Source of the DNA: Capitulum mitella
Taxonomy: Eukaryota > Arthropoda > Thecostraca > Pollicipedomorpha > Pollicipedidae
Assembly: GCA_030062745.1 (NCBI GenBank)
Contig: CP099840.1
Location: forward strand, 10,221,033-10,285,032
Length of the DNA: 64,000 nt
Direction: 5' to 3'
Of this stretch, positions 1 to 10,632 are shown in pieces. The stretch's first letter is position 1. Each line of letters opens with the position of its first letter. A program made the translations under genes and the position numbers. The notes under the pieces were generated by a model. The model was not told the DNA's origin, searched no databases, and saw only the letters and a list, made by a program, of their open reading frames with translations.

Positions 1-1635
1 GCTGGTAAGGCAACGAGACCTCATCAAATGTGAAGCGCTGCTGATTTTCATCCCCACCTTTCCTGGCCTGTACACGGTGTTGCCTTGTTACCCGGCACTG
101 TGTGGTTCCCCGGGCGCGCGACGCTGGGACTCGGCGATAATCGAATCCTCCTCGGCGGGCGACTGATGTCCTCGATCGGTCCCAAGAAGAGCACGTCCGC
201 AGGTGCATTCTGCTTATGTGCGAGCAGATTCACGCAACTGATCAAAGCAGGCGATAACCGGCATTAGCCGCTCTAGATAAGGTGCAGGATGACTTCATAT
301 GATCCATCCGCATAGTTGCACCTTGCGTATGGGAAATAATGAGATATCATATTATTCAATTTGCGCAAATTGCTGGCATCCGGTAGCAAATTAATACCAA
401 GGCAGAACAGACTACATTAAGTTTCTCTGCACCCGACCTTCCCTTAATTACACGTTGTGCCCCGCTCCGTAATCAAGTTACATAAAATACACCTCCATTT
501 TAAATCTTTTGCTGGTCTACGATTCAGCAAAAACGTTTTTTGCCACAACGTCATTGTTCATGGATTCCATGTTGCGGGCGGAACTAAACAAACATGAAGA
601 AGCACTAATATTTTGCTGAAAAAACTGTCAAAGTTCGGCTCACAAGAGAATTTCTTTTACAGCGAAAATGTAAGAACTGTGAAAGTTTGGATTTGATCTG
701 TATTGCAAATCGTTTGATTAGTGGCGAATCAAAAGGCCTCTTTGCCACCATGTTCATTTCTGTTTTTCGGGATGATGCATTCAGTTTCTTCCTGTGAGCT
801 AACCAGCTTGCAGTGGACTCCAGGAACCGAAAATTATTGCGCGGTCTGCACAGGACTTCAGACAGATTATTTCCAGTCACAGCGATAGGACTGTCGTTGC
901 TAGGTCTGGTTGTGCCCAACCTTAAAACCTTCGAATATTGGGACGGAGGTCTAGAGTCTAGACCCTCCTATTCCCCCAGAATATCCAGTCATGCTCACAG
1001 CTAACGATGACAAATAAAGTGCTGCCCGCACGGCTGTAGACAGAGCCCTTTTCGGCTTTATTGATGTCTTTACGGCAGATATATGATAGCCAAAACATTA
1101 AGTTATAATGACAAGTCCACTCAACAAGCACGCGGCCCCCTGCGGGAACCAGAGGGAGCACCCCCGGAAGATATCGGATGTCCAGCTTAGGGGTTGAAGC
1201 TAGTGCTCTAGGGACCCGAGAATGAGAGGCCTGTCTCTAAAGAAGCCCTACCCATCATAACCCTGATGCACCGCAATTTGCTTAGCGCCAAAATCATTCG
1301 TTGAAAAACCACTAAACCCAGCGCACGAAAAATTGTTGGAAGACGAAGAAAAACCTTGCAACATATTAAAACCGTGGCATGTCTACGCTTCCACCTGTCT
1401 GGCCTTTGAAACGATGAAAACCTTTTGTCCCTCTAACATCAGTAGGTATTAATGCTGACCATTCCATAGGTCTGATAAAAGTTAAACGAAAATAGGCAAA
1501 CAGGTAACAGAGAAAACAAAATCGCATGGAACAGGAACACTAATATTTACCATAAAGATGAATAATTTCACCAAAATGTAAGGGAAAGGCATTATGTTAT
1601 CTCTACGGCACTTTACTTCTCCATACTTCAGGAAC

Positions 1636-1832
1636 AGGAATGATCCAGCTGTGACGGGTTCTTCAGTGTGGAACGGCTCCGGTCTGGCCGTGACGGGTCA
1701 CAGTGTTTGGGACAGGGTCGGCCTGATCGCGACAGGTCATAGTGTTCGCACAAGTCCGGTCTGGCTGCGGCAGGTCACACTGTTCGGGCAGGTCCAATCT
1801 GGCTGCGGCAAGTTGCACTGTGCAAGGCAGAG
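1636..1832. repeat. Minisatellite, ~42 bp imperfect unit
   Basis: About four or five imperfect copies of a unit with the core GGTCTGGCCGTGACGGGTCA followed by a CAGTGTTYG-type stretch. Units are diverged, which suggests an old array. Confidence 0.7.
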
Positions 1833-2598
1833 CCCATCACCAGAGTTTGCATGGACCAAAGTCTCTTCTCAGACGTCTGCAGACGCGGACTCCGTCTCTC
1901 CAGTAACACTCGGCTGGAACCTCTGACTGCTGGGCCATTCTTTACATCTGATTCCTCCATTCAGTGGTGATGCGTTCTCTGGCCCCCCGAGGTCGTCCGC
2001 AGTGTTGTTGTAAATGGGGCAACCTGCCTGCACCACGGGAGCGAGAGGAAGGAGGGGACAGCACCAGAAACACTGGCGCAGACTCGCGCACAGTGGGCCA
2101 CGCAGACACTGGCGAGAGTCAGCGCCATACGACGTAGGTTTTCTGCGTCTGGTGCGTTCTCAGATGACGCTCTGGACTGGTCACCGATAGGCCTTAAAGC
2201 AACTAGTACTCATTGCCTAAGCGGGAGTATAAACCACCCCTACATGTCTAAGTCGTCAGAGGACGTACTTCTTTAGCTACGTCACCTCAGAGCAACAAGT
2301 GATGGGATGTGCGTCGCCTCTGCTCTGTTCTGACCGTGTCCGACCTCTCTCCGCGCTCCGCAGTGTCTGTTTTCTCCGCCTGCAGTGTTCTGGGCGGCGG
2401 GGTCGACCGTGTCACCTTAATCCAGCTCGACCGGGACCAGCCCCGAGCGCCGCGCTCTCATCGCTTTCAATAAGTTTCCCATTTGGCCGAGCGGCTTACG
2501 CCGGCCGTAATCGTTGCTGATCCTGCGGCAGCGTTTTTCCGCGGTTGGCGGGCGTTTTTCCGCGGACGTCCTGCCCGGGGCGGCCTGCTCGACCGCCG

Positions 2599-2785
2599 CA
2601 TCTGCCGCAGGGGCGCAATTTACTGTTGAACGAGCGGAGGCGGACTGAGGTCGGACCGGCTCCACCGCCACCGGGTTACTGACGACTGTGCGGAGATGCA
2701 CAGTGATCGGACCGACGTCGTCACATCTGCCGTAGGGACGCCGTTTACTGATGAACGTTCTGCGGTGGACAGACCTCGGACTGAC
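2599..2785. repeat. Diverged tandem duplication, ~127 bp
   Basis: The stretch starting CATCTGCCGCAGGGGCG at 2599 recurs as CATCTGCCGTAGGGACG at about 2726, followed in both by TTTACTG, TGAACG and a GGTCGGAC/CCTCGGAC block. It lies in a GC-rich island (2300-2790). No credible protein is encoded. Confidence 0.65.
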
Positions 2786-4683
2786 GCCGCCAGTTGATCT
2801 TCAGCCGAGGCACGTACAAAAGTCGACTGAGATTGAGAAACCAGTCCCTATTTCAGTTGCGAGTGTGAGCAATGAAGCTTTCGAACGCATCGCGAAGAGA
2901 ACGCATGGGACAGCTGCGGTACTGACGCGTAGAAGGAAAAGGTTCACAGTAGCCATAGACGTTCCTTGTGCAACTTTTGAAACCTTTCGTTTACCCATAC
3001 TGTAAAGATCGACTAGTGGGACTTTCCTGTGAAATAAAAATTGTTGGCTGATACCGAGGAAGATATTGATAAATCAGAAGGACATGAGGACAAGTCCTCA
3101 TGAGCACTTCCAGCCTACATTTGTTACGCCTCTGTACGAGTATGTGCCTACGTCAACGTCGACAAATGCGTGAAAAGATGTTACGGGTTCTGGCTATAGA
3201 ATACCAGCACATGTGTCTGCCTAGGAATGCTTGGCGCAGCTCTGATATGTTCGTTTCGAGAAGAGCCGAAACATCTAAACTGAAGTTCAATAAAAACCAG
3301 GAGTGTATATCAGCACGAAATCGGCCTTCCATTTCAATGGAAACAAGTGGACATGTTTCGAACAACAAAAACGACACTTGTTTTTCGAAGGACATAGCCT
3401 TTACCGGCCTCTGTGGTGGCTCGCCATGCCATAATGGCTAAAAAACACACGACGAAAATCTTCATTCATTATAATTTGAAGTGGTAATGGCGCTATATCG
3501 ATTACAGTTCGATTCCAAATGCTCAATCATTCATTTTCAGGACCAACGGAAAATTACGAGTATCTAGACCTACTTCTCGTGGTTCAGTTGAAAAAGCTGG
3601 GTTTCATATGTCTGGAAATGGAACACAAAATCCTCCGGTAAAGTTACGCCCGTTGCAATTAAGGAGGTCATCTTCATGATCGCAATAACCTTCACATCAT
3701 GAATGAAGTGAAGACATTTCAATTGGACCGCGGAAATCTTCAGATTTAAATGGGATTTCTCGTATTGAACTCAAAGTTTTGCAGATGATTCCGATGTAGA
3801 GAGTGAGCAAAACGGGCAAGCTAGGGAGCTAACGCAGTCGTACAAATGCCACCATTATCAAATCAGGGCCATAGCGGTAGATGGCCATAGGGCAATAGCG
3901 GTAGAGCTGCGCGAAATTGTGACGCAATCCAGGCATTTGTATTCTGGGCACCGCTACAAGCTTAGTGAATGGTGTGGAGGTTCTTTAGTTACTTCTTTTT
4001 TCCATCATCCTTATCAATAATTACCAGTGGTTGATTCATCTTGCTCATTGAGACAAGTAACTTTAAATTCTATGCAATTCTTCCCATAATACTATAATAT
4101 TTCTGTTTGTATTGTATTATATCGTATGCATATGGATTTCCATAGACTTTGATGAGTTCACGAAGTCCACGACATCTCTGTTTCGTTTGCATGCAAACGG
4201 GACCATTAACTGAATGACAGGGAAGGTTTTCAGCTTTTAGTTCCGTCGTTGTAAGAAGACACATTACAAAAGATCCAGAACAGCGCAAATACATATGTGT
4301 AAAACAGCCCCCATGACTATTTCCAAGCAATGGCTATTTCCAAAAACATGCAAATTCATGCGGCGAAACCGATGAGGCGTTAGGGCTCTGCGACCTTCCC
4401 CTTTGGACCCTAAGGTTAAAATTAGCTCTAACATGGGGCTGACTAAAAATGAATGTCTTCAAAATGTCCGTGGCTCCTCTTTCCATTAAATCCATATTTT
4501 CCGTCACCAGCTGTTAGATATATCGAGCTTTTTGCTGCAAACGGACACAGCAGTATTTAATTACAATCAATAACAAAAAAATTGTAGAAATGACAAGATA
4601 ACATACACTGAATGGGACAATGCGCACAGCTGGATTTACCAGAATTGAATATCCAGGGAAGAAAAAATCCATGGAATATGTGG

Positions 4684-5033
4684 TACCGGTGCGGAACTGA
4701 ACCGTCAGAATACTGGGCCGTCACGGCACTGGACCGTTACGGCACTGGACCTTCGTGGCACCGGACCGTCACGGCACTGGACCGTCACGGCACTGGACCG
4801 GTGCGGTACTGGACGGGTGCGGTGCTGGACCGGTGCGGTACCGGACCGTCACGGCACTGGGCCGGTGCGGTACTGGGCCGGTGCGGTACTGGGCCGGTGC
4901 GGTACTGGACCGGTGCGGTACTGGACCGTCACGGTACCGGACCGTCACGGCACTGGACCGGTGCGGTACTGGACCGTCACGGCACTGGACCGGTGCGGTA
5001 CTGGACGGGTGCGGTACTGGACCGGTGTGGTAC
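4684..5033. repeat. Minisatellite, 16 bp unit (about 21 copies)
   Basis: Two variant units alternate: CACTGGACCGTCACGG and TACTGGACCGGTGCGG. Because 16 is not a multiple of 3, all frames encode the same 16-residue periodic peptide and stay open by chance; no coding is implied. Confidence 0.93.
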
Positions 5034-5067
5034 TCACAGTTGACGGTAACCATGGTCCGCTTGCTGA

Positions 5068-5495
5068 CGGAAGGTGGACTGTAACGACAGACAGAGGCAG
5101 GCTGTAACGACAGACATAGGAGGACCGTAACGACAGACAGAGAACGGCTGTAACGATAGACAGAGGAGGACTGTGACAACAGACAGAGACCAACTGCAAC
5201 GACAGACAGAGGTGAACTGTAACGACGGACAAAGGTGGACTGTAACGATAGATGGAGACCGACTGTAGCGACAGACAGAGGAAGACTGACGACAGACAGA
5301 GACCAACCGTAACGACAGACAGAAGTGGACGGTAACGACAGACAGAGGTGGACTGTAAGGACACACAGAGACCGACTGTAACGACAGACAAAGGCAGACT
5401 GTGACGACAGACAGAGAGCGACTTAACGGCAAAAAGAGGCTAGCTGTAACGACAGACGAAGGCGGACGGTGACGACAGACGGAGGCCGGCAGAAA
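5068..5495. repeat. Minisatellite, 23 bp unit (about 18 copies)
   Basis: The core is CTGTAACGACAGACAGAGG followed by four variable bases. It begins about 35 bp after the unrelated 16 bp array and runs into the GC island at 5480-5690. There are no spacers between units, so this is not a CRISPR-like structure. Confidence 0.92.
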
Positions 5496-5690
5496 CCGCG
5501 CCGTTCGCCGGCGTCGCAGTCCGCGCCACGTAGCCGGCTCAATTGACGAAATTAATCAATCATCGCCGGCCGGCGGCTGCAAGCGTGCATCCACTGACGG
5601 GCCAGGGCCACCGCGCCTCCCCGCAGGCCGCTTCGTCCTGCGGCTGATTGTTTAAGAGCGGTGGCACGACCGACACGGCCGCGGCCCGCG
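5480..5690. promoter_or_regulatory. GC island with Exd/Hox-like site (candidate enhancer)
   Basis: A GC-rich block contains an AT-rich core at 5538-5561: TCAATTGA and, on the minus strand, TGATTGATTAAT, which fits the Exd(Pbx)-Hox composite consensus. It lies about 370-600 bp beyond the exon at 6065. Motif match only; function is inferred. Confidence 0.3.
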
Positions 5691-6064
5691 CAACCCAGAA
5701 GGAGTGATGAGGCCATCCATGTTCCGAGCTACTCTAGCAAATCATTTATCTCGGACACTCATGAGGAGGAGCAATTTGAGGCACAAGCGCAGGAATGGTT
5801 TGGCACCGGCATTGCAAACAAATCCATCGCAGCCTTGACACGCAGGTGATAGACAAACTGCAAAAAGGCACCTGTTCAGGACAAGTCTGTAAGTCAGCAA
5901 ACGGCATCCAGGGCAGCTGACGGCGAACTGGCGGGACGCACCTCCACTTGAACACACGTATTCGCGACCCCTCACAAGGTTTACGGCACGATACCGTCCT
6001 GATGATACGGGCCCAGCTGACTGTCCGCGGTCGCCGTTGCGGTACAAAGGCGGCCGGCACTCAC

Positions 6065-6152
6065 ATGCCGTTGTTGGCGATGCAAAGGTAGATGCCCATC
6101 TCGGAGCGAGTCACACGGTCCAGCTGGAGCACCTCTCCGGTAAATGTGGCGA
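6065..6152 (-). CDS. DIP-like exon: C-terminal half of Ig2 (88 bp)
   Basis: This short exon encodes 28 whole codons with two bases at each end. It reads ATFTGEVLQLDRVT, then RSEMGIYLCIANNG, which is the E-F-G region of DIP Ig2 with the second cysteine. The acceptor is strong (CTCTCTGCCGCAG, AG at 6153-6154). The donor is GGCAT followed by GTGAGT (GT at 6063-6064). The incoming phase (one base needed) matches the phase-1 end of exon 10221-10407 and creates Val. It ends after two bases of the codon following NG, the usual place before the PPSVSKR-type linker. The next exon was not found below 6065. Confidence 0.9.
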
Positions 6153-6263
6153 CTGCGGCAGAGAGCGCGGCTCACGATTATTGCAGCCTGGCAGTGTTGC
6201 AGCGTGCTGAGGCATGACATTCTTAACTGATGAGGTTCGAGAGAGATAAACTCGAGGAATAAA

Positions 6264-6285
6264 CCCGAGATCGCACGATCTCGGG
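6264..6285. other. Perfect inverted repeat, possible pre-mRNA hairpin near the exon acceptor
   Basis: CCCGAGATCG and CGATCTCGGG are separated by two bases (CA), with AATAA (6258-6262) and TTATT (6287-6291) extending the symmetry. In the transcript it lies about 110-120 nt upstream of the exon starting at 6152, so it could fold near the branch-point region. Confidence 0.6.
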
Positions 6286-6524
6286 CTTATTTCCGCAGTC
6301 GCGTGAAACGCACCATCACCATTGCAACACCCAGCCCGAAATCATACGTTGTTGGCTGATGGTGACGTATGAGTACTTGGAGGAATCACTAACTACACGT
6401 CAGAAATTACTAGTCTTCCCGCGGTATATCGCGCGCGTATTCGACTACTCAACATTTGTGTCGCGAAAAAAATGTATGTTCCCTGTTCGCAATCCCCATT
6501 ACATCGTGACGATTCCCGTGCGGT

Positions 6525-6660
6525 TTTCCGGAGCTGCAGGGCTCCTAACTAGTCTCCCCGAGCTGTGGCGGCTCCTGAGTGGTCTCCCGGAGCTGCGGCT
6601 CCTCGCCTCCTGTGCGGTCTCCCAGAGCTGCGGCAGTTCCTGTGCGCTGTGCGGGGTAAC
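6525..6660. repeat. Imperfect ~36 bp tandem repeat
   Basis: Three or four diverged units carry GTCTCCCGGAGCTGCGGC with GCTCCT or similar between them. GC-rich, no credible coding. Confidence 0.6.
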
Positions 6661-9600
6661 TGGCCAGTCCAATCAGCGGACGTCATCTAGAGGCTGGCCG
6701 GCCAGATGCTATCGCCGTCCGGCCGGCTTTCAATAAGAGCCGGCCGAATTTATCGCCCGATTCTTAAGCATCGCGGTGCCCGGCGGAGATTTTACATTTC
6801 AATGATTTTGTTGGCGGGCGCCACTTTCCCGAAGTGGGCATTGGCAGGTAAATGAAGTGGGCTTTCCGCGTCGGTGGCCAGCCGCCCTGACCCCGGCTGC
6901 CTGAGCTGAGACGCCGTCGGTGGCCGGTCGACCCGGCCCGGTCGTGCCCTGCCTGTGCCCGGGAAGCCTCTCAGCTCGGCCGCGCCGTGCTGGTGGCCTG
7001 CCGATTCGATTCCGTCGTGCCCTGCCGTCGCCGGCAGGCCTGGCCCAGTCCGCTGCCGCTGAGTTTTCCTCGCCGTCGCCGACCCCCCGTCTCCAGCCCG
7101 ACCGACGGCCGAACAGCGTGGCTCGCGCCGCAGATCTATTGCCGGCATTTGCATTTTCAAGATTTAAGCGATGTTAAACGTTGTGGAAAAAATAAACAAG
7201 TCAATAGCGCACGGCGGCGGTCGCCAGTGAAGGCGGACGCCCGGCTTCCGTCGGCCTGGTGTCGCCGGACGGTGACGAGCATGCAGAAGGCTTGCGCGGG
7301 ACGTCACAGTCCGCAGCCTGCCTGAGCGAGGACGGCCGGCCCGCTTTATGTTGTCACTGTAGAGCAAAAATGCAGGGGAAACTTAACATCCTGAATCGAG
7401 GCAGGAGTCGCCTTAATGAGCTGAGGAAACATCCTAAGGCGACAGAGGCTACGACTGTAACCTCTGTCAAAGAATAGCACTGAAATAATTATGTTCTACA
7501 TAAGTCGATTTACGTCCGACACCAAAACTTTCGCGACCTCTTTTTTAAATATAGACATCTTTAAGAACAGAACAGTTGACAACGTAACTCCCTCCATATT
7601 GTATTTTTCATCCAAATATCTGCAACAGCATTTATGTCTCTCCTCTACATGACGAATGCTTTTTTCAAAAGCCGACGAATCACAATACCTTAATCTAAGA
7701 CGTAATTAGTGCACAGGTAAATAAATAGGTAGATAGCCGTCTGAAAACATGTCTGTTCATGTATGAACGCAAATAGCTCGTCGGTAACTTTATAATAAAC
7801 TGTATCAGGTATGAACCTTTAAAAGATTTCCTGACTGGTATCTGACACAAAGCACTGTCTAACAGAATAGAATGTTCAAAGTCAGTGATCCTTGATATTT
7901 TTCTGGTTACTCAGAATCCAGAAAGCGACGTGAAAATGCGAACAATGTGCGGAGGGACGTATGTTTTTGTTGCCGCCCATTTATTACCGCGAAACGTGTG
8001 GCAGCGGCTGTATTTTTTCGTGCCGATAACAGCAGCATTTATCGGAAAAAACGCCTTCGTCTTCAAAGCAATAGGTGCGGCGTTTTCGTCTCTCAGGCAA
8101 GAAGCGCGCCGCACTCGTCGATACGGACTACCAGGCGCTGCCGGTGCCTAAGGCGGGGAGCGTGCCGCCGACGACGGCGACAGCTCTCTGCGATTTATCC
8201 CCGATGCCCGCCAGATACAAACTTTGCCACATGAATGATGCGGCTCGATTTGCATCTGTATGTGGCGCACCGACACCTGGCTGGCGGCTGATGAACAGCC
8301 CCGTCCTCCGGCTCGGTCTGACCCGCAAACAGCGGCCGACGACGGCGGCCCGCCTTCAGCGCCGGCCGCGGCCACCGTAGAAACGCGGCCACGGCACACC
8401 GGACGGCGACGAAGGCCTGTCCCTCCCTCCCGCAGCGGCTGCTGCCATCACAGGCACGCGACCACGGTACTGCCTGTACGGAGCTACACAGGGGGGAATG
8501 TGGACAGCAGAGCGTAAATGAATTGTGTGAGCAAAACGACAGAGTAGGGTGTGAACGGGATCGCGCATGAATGACGAGAGAAGATCCATTATATCAATAA
8601 TGTGGATGACATGGGAGACTGGCTGTGCGGGCAGTCTGACTGTGGAACAGACAGAGCGTGATAACAGCAAGGACAGCACGGTAGCTGGGTGTTTGGGAAG
8701 TATGATGGATTGAGGCTGACGGAGGAGTGACCGCCCTCGGCAGCTTGGTCCACTTTAGATGAGCCTAACTAGTTTGCCGACAAAATATTTACATTTGGGC
8801 AGCTCTGAGTGCGGTCCGCTGTTTTGCGACTCAGATTTTGCGCAGTCTGCAGAGGGCAACGACACGAGGCAAGACTGAGTTAAAGCCGTTGCAAATACAG
8901 CGCTGGTCGTTTGTTGGCTGCGGTGCAGAGCTCAAGCAGCACCGTGCAGCAGGCCAATCCGCCTCTGGGAGCCAGCGCTGGCGGCGTCCGGCTATCGGCC
9001 GCCTCCTCCGGCTCTGCGGCGGCCGGCGGCCGGGCCTGAGGACCAGACCGGTCCTCGGTGGCGCGCTACCGTCTCCGGCGCCGGCTCATGTTTTACGAGC
9101 CAGCACGTGATTGAATCGGGCCTGGGGCGCGACAGATTACCGCTGCGGCGACGCGGCCGCCGTCCGACACCCGTGCAAAGCCGGGCCGCCGAGCCACCCC
9201 CCGGCCCCAGCGTCGACGTTACGACCATATGAGATGGGCCCGGCCATGTGGAGCAGACATGAGCCTGTCCGAGCATAGCTGCATAACTGCGTGTCCGTCG
9301 CCGTTCACCGGCAGCGGGGAACGTTGGGTTCTTTTAGAAGTAGCATAGTGAGTGAGGTGACATATCATCCTGCGCAGCAGTCGTTGCCGCATCGATTTTA
9401 GCTTGCGTTTCGCAGTTCGCAAGCTGGGTCATGACGAAAGCCGACACAGGCTATCTAAAGAAACCGAAGATATATTTATTTGAAATAGTTTTAGATACGC
9501 TTTTCCTCTGTGGTCTTTTGTAACCTCATCGTGTTGAACGAGTAAAAGACAAGCAACTGCCTTCTGCAATCCAGTAACGCATTAAATGACCTGATCCTCA

Positions 9601-9989
9601 GCGTAACGTTTAAAACTGTCGTTTGATTATGAAAATATACCGGGTTTACTTCTGCTCGTAGCGAGACATTGTCTCAATGTTCTTTCATCTCTGATCTCAC
9701 AGTTCGCCGGACTTCGAAAAGTGGTTTTGAACTCAACAATCACTTGACTGGAATGATGGCTTGAAATGTACTAAATAACTTAGCGCCATTTAGTCATTTA
9801 ATGTGTATGGTATGGTAGGTGTGAGACTTTGCCAATCGAATATAAAAAGGCCACACACCTTCGAACAGAGACTTCAGCTGAAGAGGATAGAGTGCATTCA
9901 GGTCTGCTGTAGCGCTAGGGGACATTGTATTTGTGAGCTTGCGACCTCGTTGTAGCGTACGCTTCAGTTTGCTCTCCTATCTGAGGGTG

Positions 9990-10245
9990 GTAGCAGACCT
10001 CTGAGTCTGCTGCTCAGCCTAGGGCCAGTATGTGATTTTGAACTTGCCCCTGCTTGAGAACTAAAGCTTACCTTTGCGTCTGCGCTGTTGCATGTTGAAA
10101 ATAACGTACCATTGAGCTTGCGTCCCTGACTGAACACAGTGCGGTACCTTTGAGTCTGCGTCCCTGGATGAGGACAACATACCTTTGAGTTTGCGTCCTT
10201 GCATGAGGACAATAGCGTACCTTTGAGCTTGCGTCCCTGCTTAAG
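9990..10245 (-). repeat. Tandem repeat copying the exon-3 end and its GT donor (at least 5 donors)
   Basis: A 35-38 bp unit built around GGACGCAAGCTCAAAG-GTACGC repeats into the intron. Donor-like GTs are at 10219-10220, 10181-10182, 10146-10147, 10108-10109 and 10070-10071, each preceded by AAAG or AATG and followed by ACGC, ATGT, ACCG, ACGT or AAGC. Two more decayed units without a good donor lie near 10034 and 9995. Distances from the first donor are 38, 73, 111 and 149 bases, so only donor 4 keeps the phase of donor 1. The encoded motif QGRKLK recurs as QGRKLN before donor 4. Confidence 0.92.
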
Positions 10246-10407
10246 GACGATGTCCTGACCATCCTCACGCTGCCAGGTAATGGTCGGCGGCGGGTGGCCG
10301 TTAGCTTTGCACTGCAGCCGTGCTGAGCCACCCTCGGGAATAATGATGTCGCTGCTGGTCTCCGACATCTGAATATCGGGCGGCACCACCACCTCCAGCT
10401 GGCCCAC
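10221..10407 (-). CDS. DIP-like exon: N-terminal half of Ig2, with duplicated splice sites on both sides
   Basis: Encodes 62 residues plus one base. It begins VGQLEVVVPPDI, the family's Ig1-Ig2 linker, continues through PEGGSARLQCKANGHPPP with the first Ig2 cysteine, and ends TITWQREDGQDIVLKQG then RKLK. The acceptor is CCGACAG (AG at 10408-10409), phase 0 with the preceding exon. The donor is AAAG followed by GTACGC (GT at 10219-10220), giving phase 1, which matches the next exon at 6152. The first and last parts of this exon belong to tandem repeats that carry copies of each splice site into the flanking introns. I take the innermost pair as canonical because it gives a normal Ig2 length. 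Confidence 0.93.
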
Positions 10408-10632
10408 CTGTCGGACAGACATGCAGCCACTGCCGTCACATTGTCGGGTGGCATCACCACCTCCTGCTGGCCCACCTGTCGGACGGACACGAAACCAATG
10501 ACGCCACAGTAACAGTAACGGGCGGCACCACCACCTCCGGCTAGCCCACCTGTCGGACGGACACGAAACCAATGACGTCACAGTGTCGGGCGGCGCCACC
10601 ACCTTCGGCTGGCGTGCCTGCAGGATGGTCAC
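10408..10632 (-). repeat. Tandem repeat copying the exon-3 acceptor and exon start (4 copies in all)
   Basis: The block around the true acceptor at 10407 (ending CCGACAG, then GTGGGCCAG and a GAGGTGGTGGTGCCGCCC-like run) recurs upstream in the transcript. Exon-like starts fall at 10475, 10549 and 10617, at spacings of 68, 74 and 68 bp. Copies 2 and 3 keep CCGTCCGACAG followed by GTGGGC; copy 4 has CCTGCAG followed by GCACGCC. Relative to the canonical frame, copies 2 and 3 are shifted and copy 4 is in phase (+210 bases). No stop occurs between copy 4 and the exon in that frame. Confidence 0.93.

Larger units (their letters stand above)
1..6064. other. Presumed DIP intron or downstream sequence, no exon recognised
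   Basis: On the minus-strand gene this lies 3' of the exon at 6065, so it should be the intron before Ig3. I looked for Ig3 motifs and saw none. It holds minisatellites at about 1636-1832, 4684-5033 and 5068-5495, a diverged duplication at about 2599-2785, and a GC island at 5480-5690. Sequence from about 2990 to 4600 is AT-rich with nothing recognisable. Confidence 0.6.
6153..10220 (-). other. DIP intron 3 (4.07 kb)
   Basis: Bounded by the donor at 10219-10220 (or one of its copies) and the acceptor at 6153-6154. It contains a perfect inverted repeat at 6264-6285, a ~36 bp minisatellite at about 6525-6660, GC islands at about 6500-7340, 8090-8480 and 8940-9240, AT-rich sequence from 7480 to 7900 and 9430 to 9960 without features, and the donor-copy array at its 5' end. 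Confidence 0.85.

Noticed and set aside
4612-5432. Long overlapping frames encoding periodic GTGPSRHW-like or VCRYSPPLSVVTV-like peptides
   Set aside because: They are read-through of the 16 bp and 23 bp minisatellites in several frames at once; no coding evidence.
5742-6060. Ig3 exon immediately after the exon at 6065
   Set aside because: I compared minus-strand frames with Ig3 hallmarks (cysteines, tryptophan, YxC) and found none.
9839-9860. TATA-box-like AATATAAAAAGGCC on the plus strand
   Set aside because: No plus-strand gene follows, and it lies inside a minus-strand intron; probably chance in AT-rich DNA.
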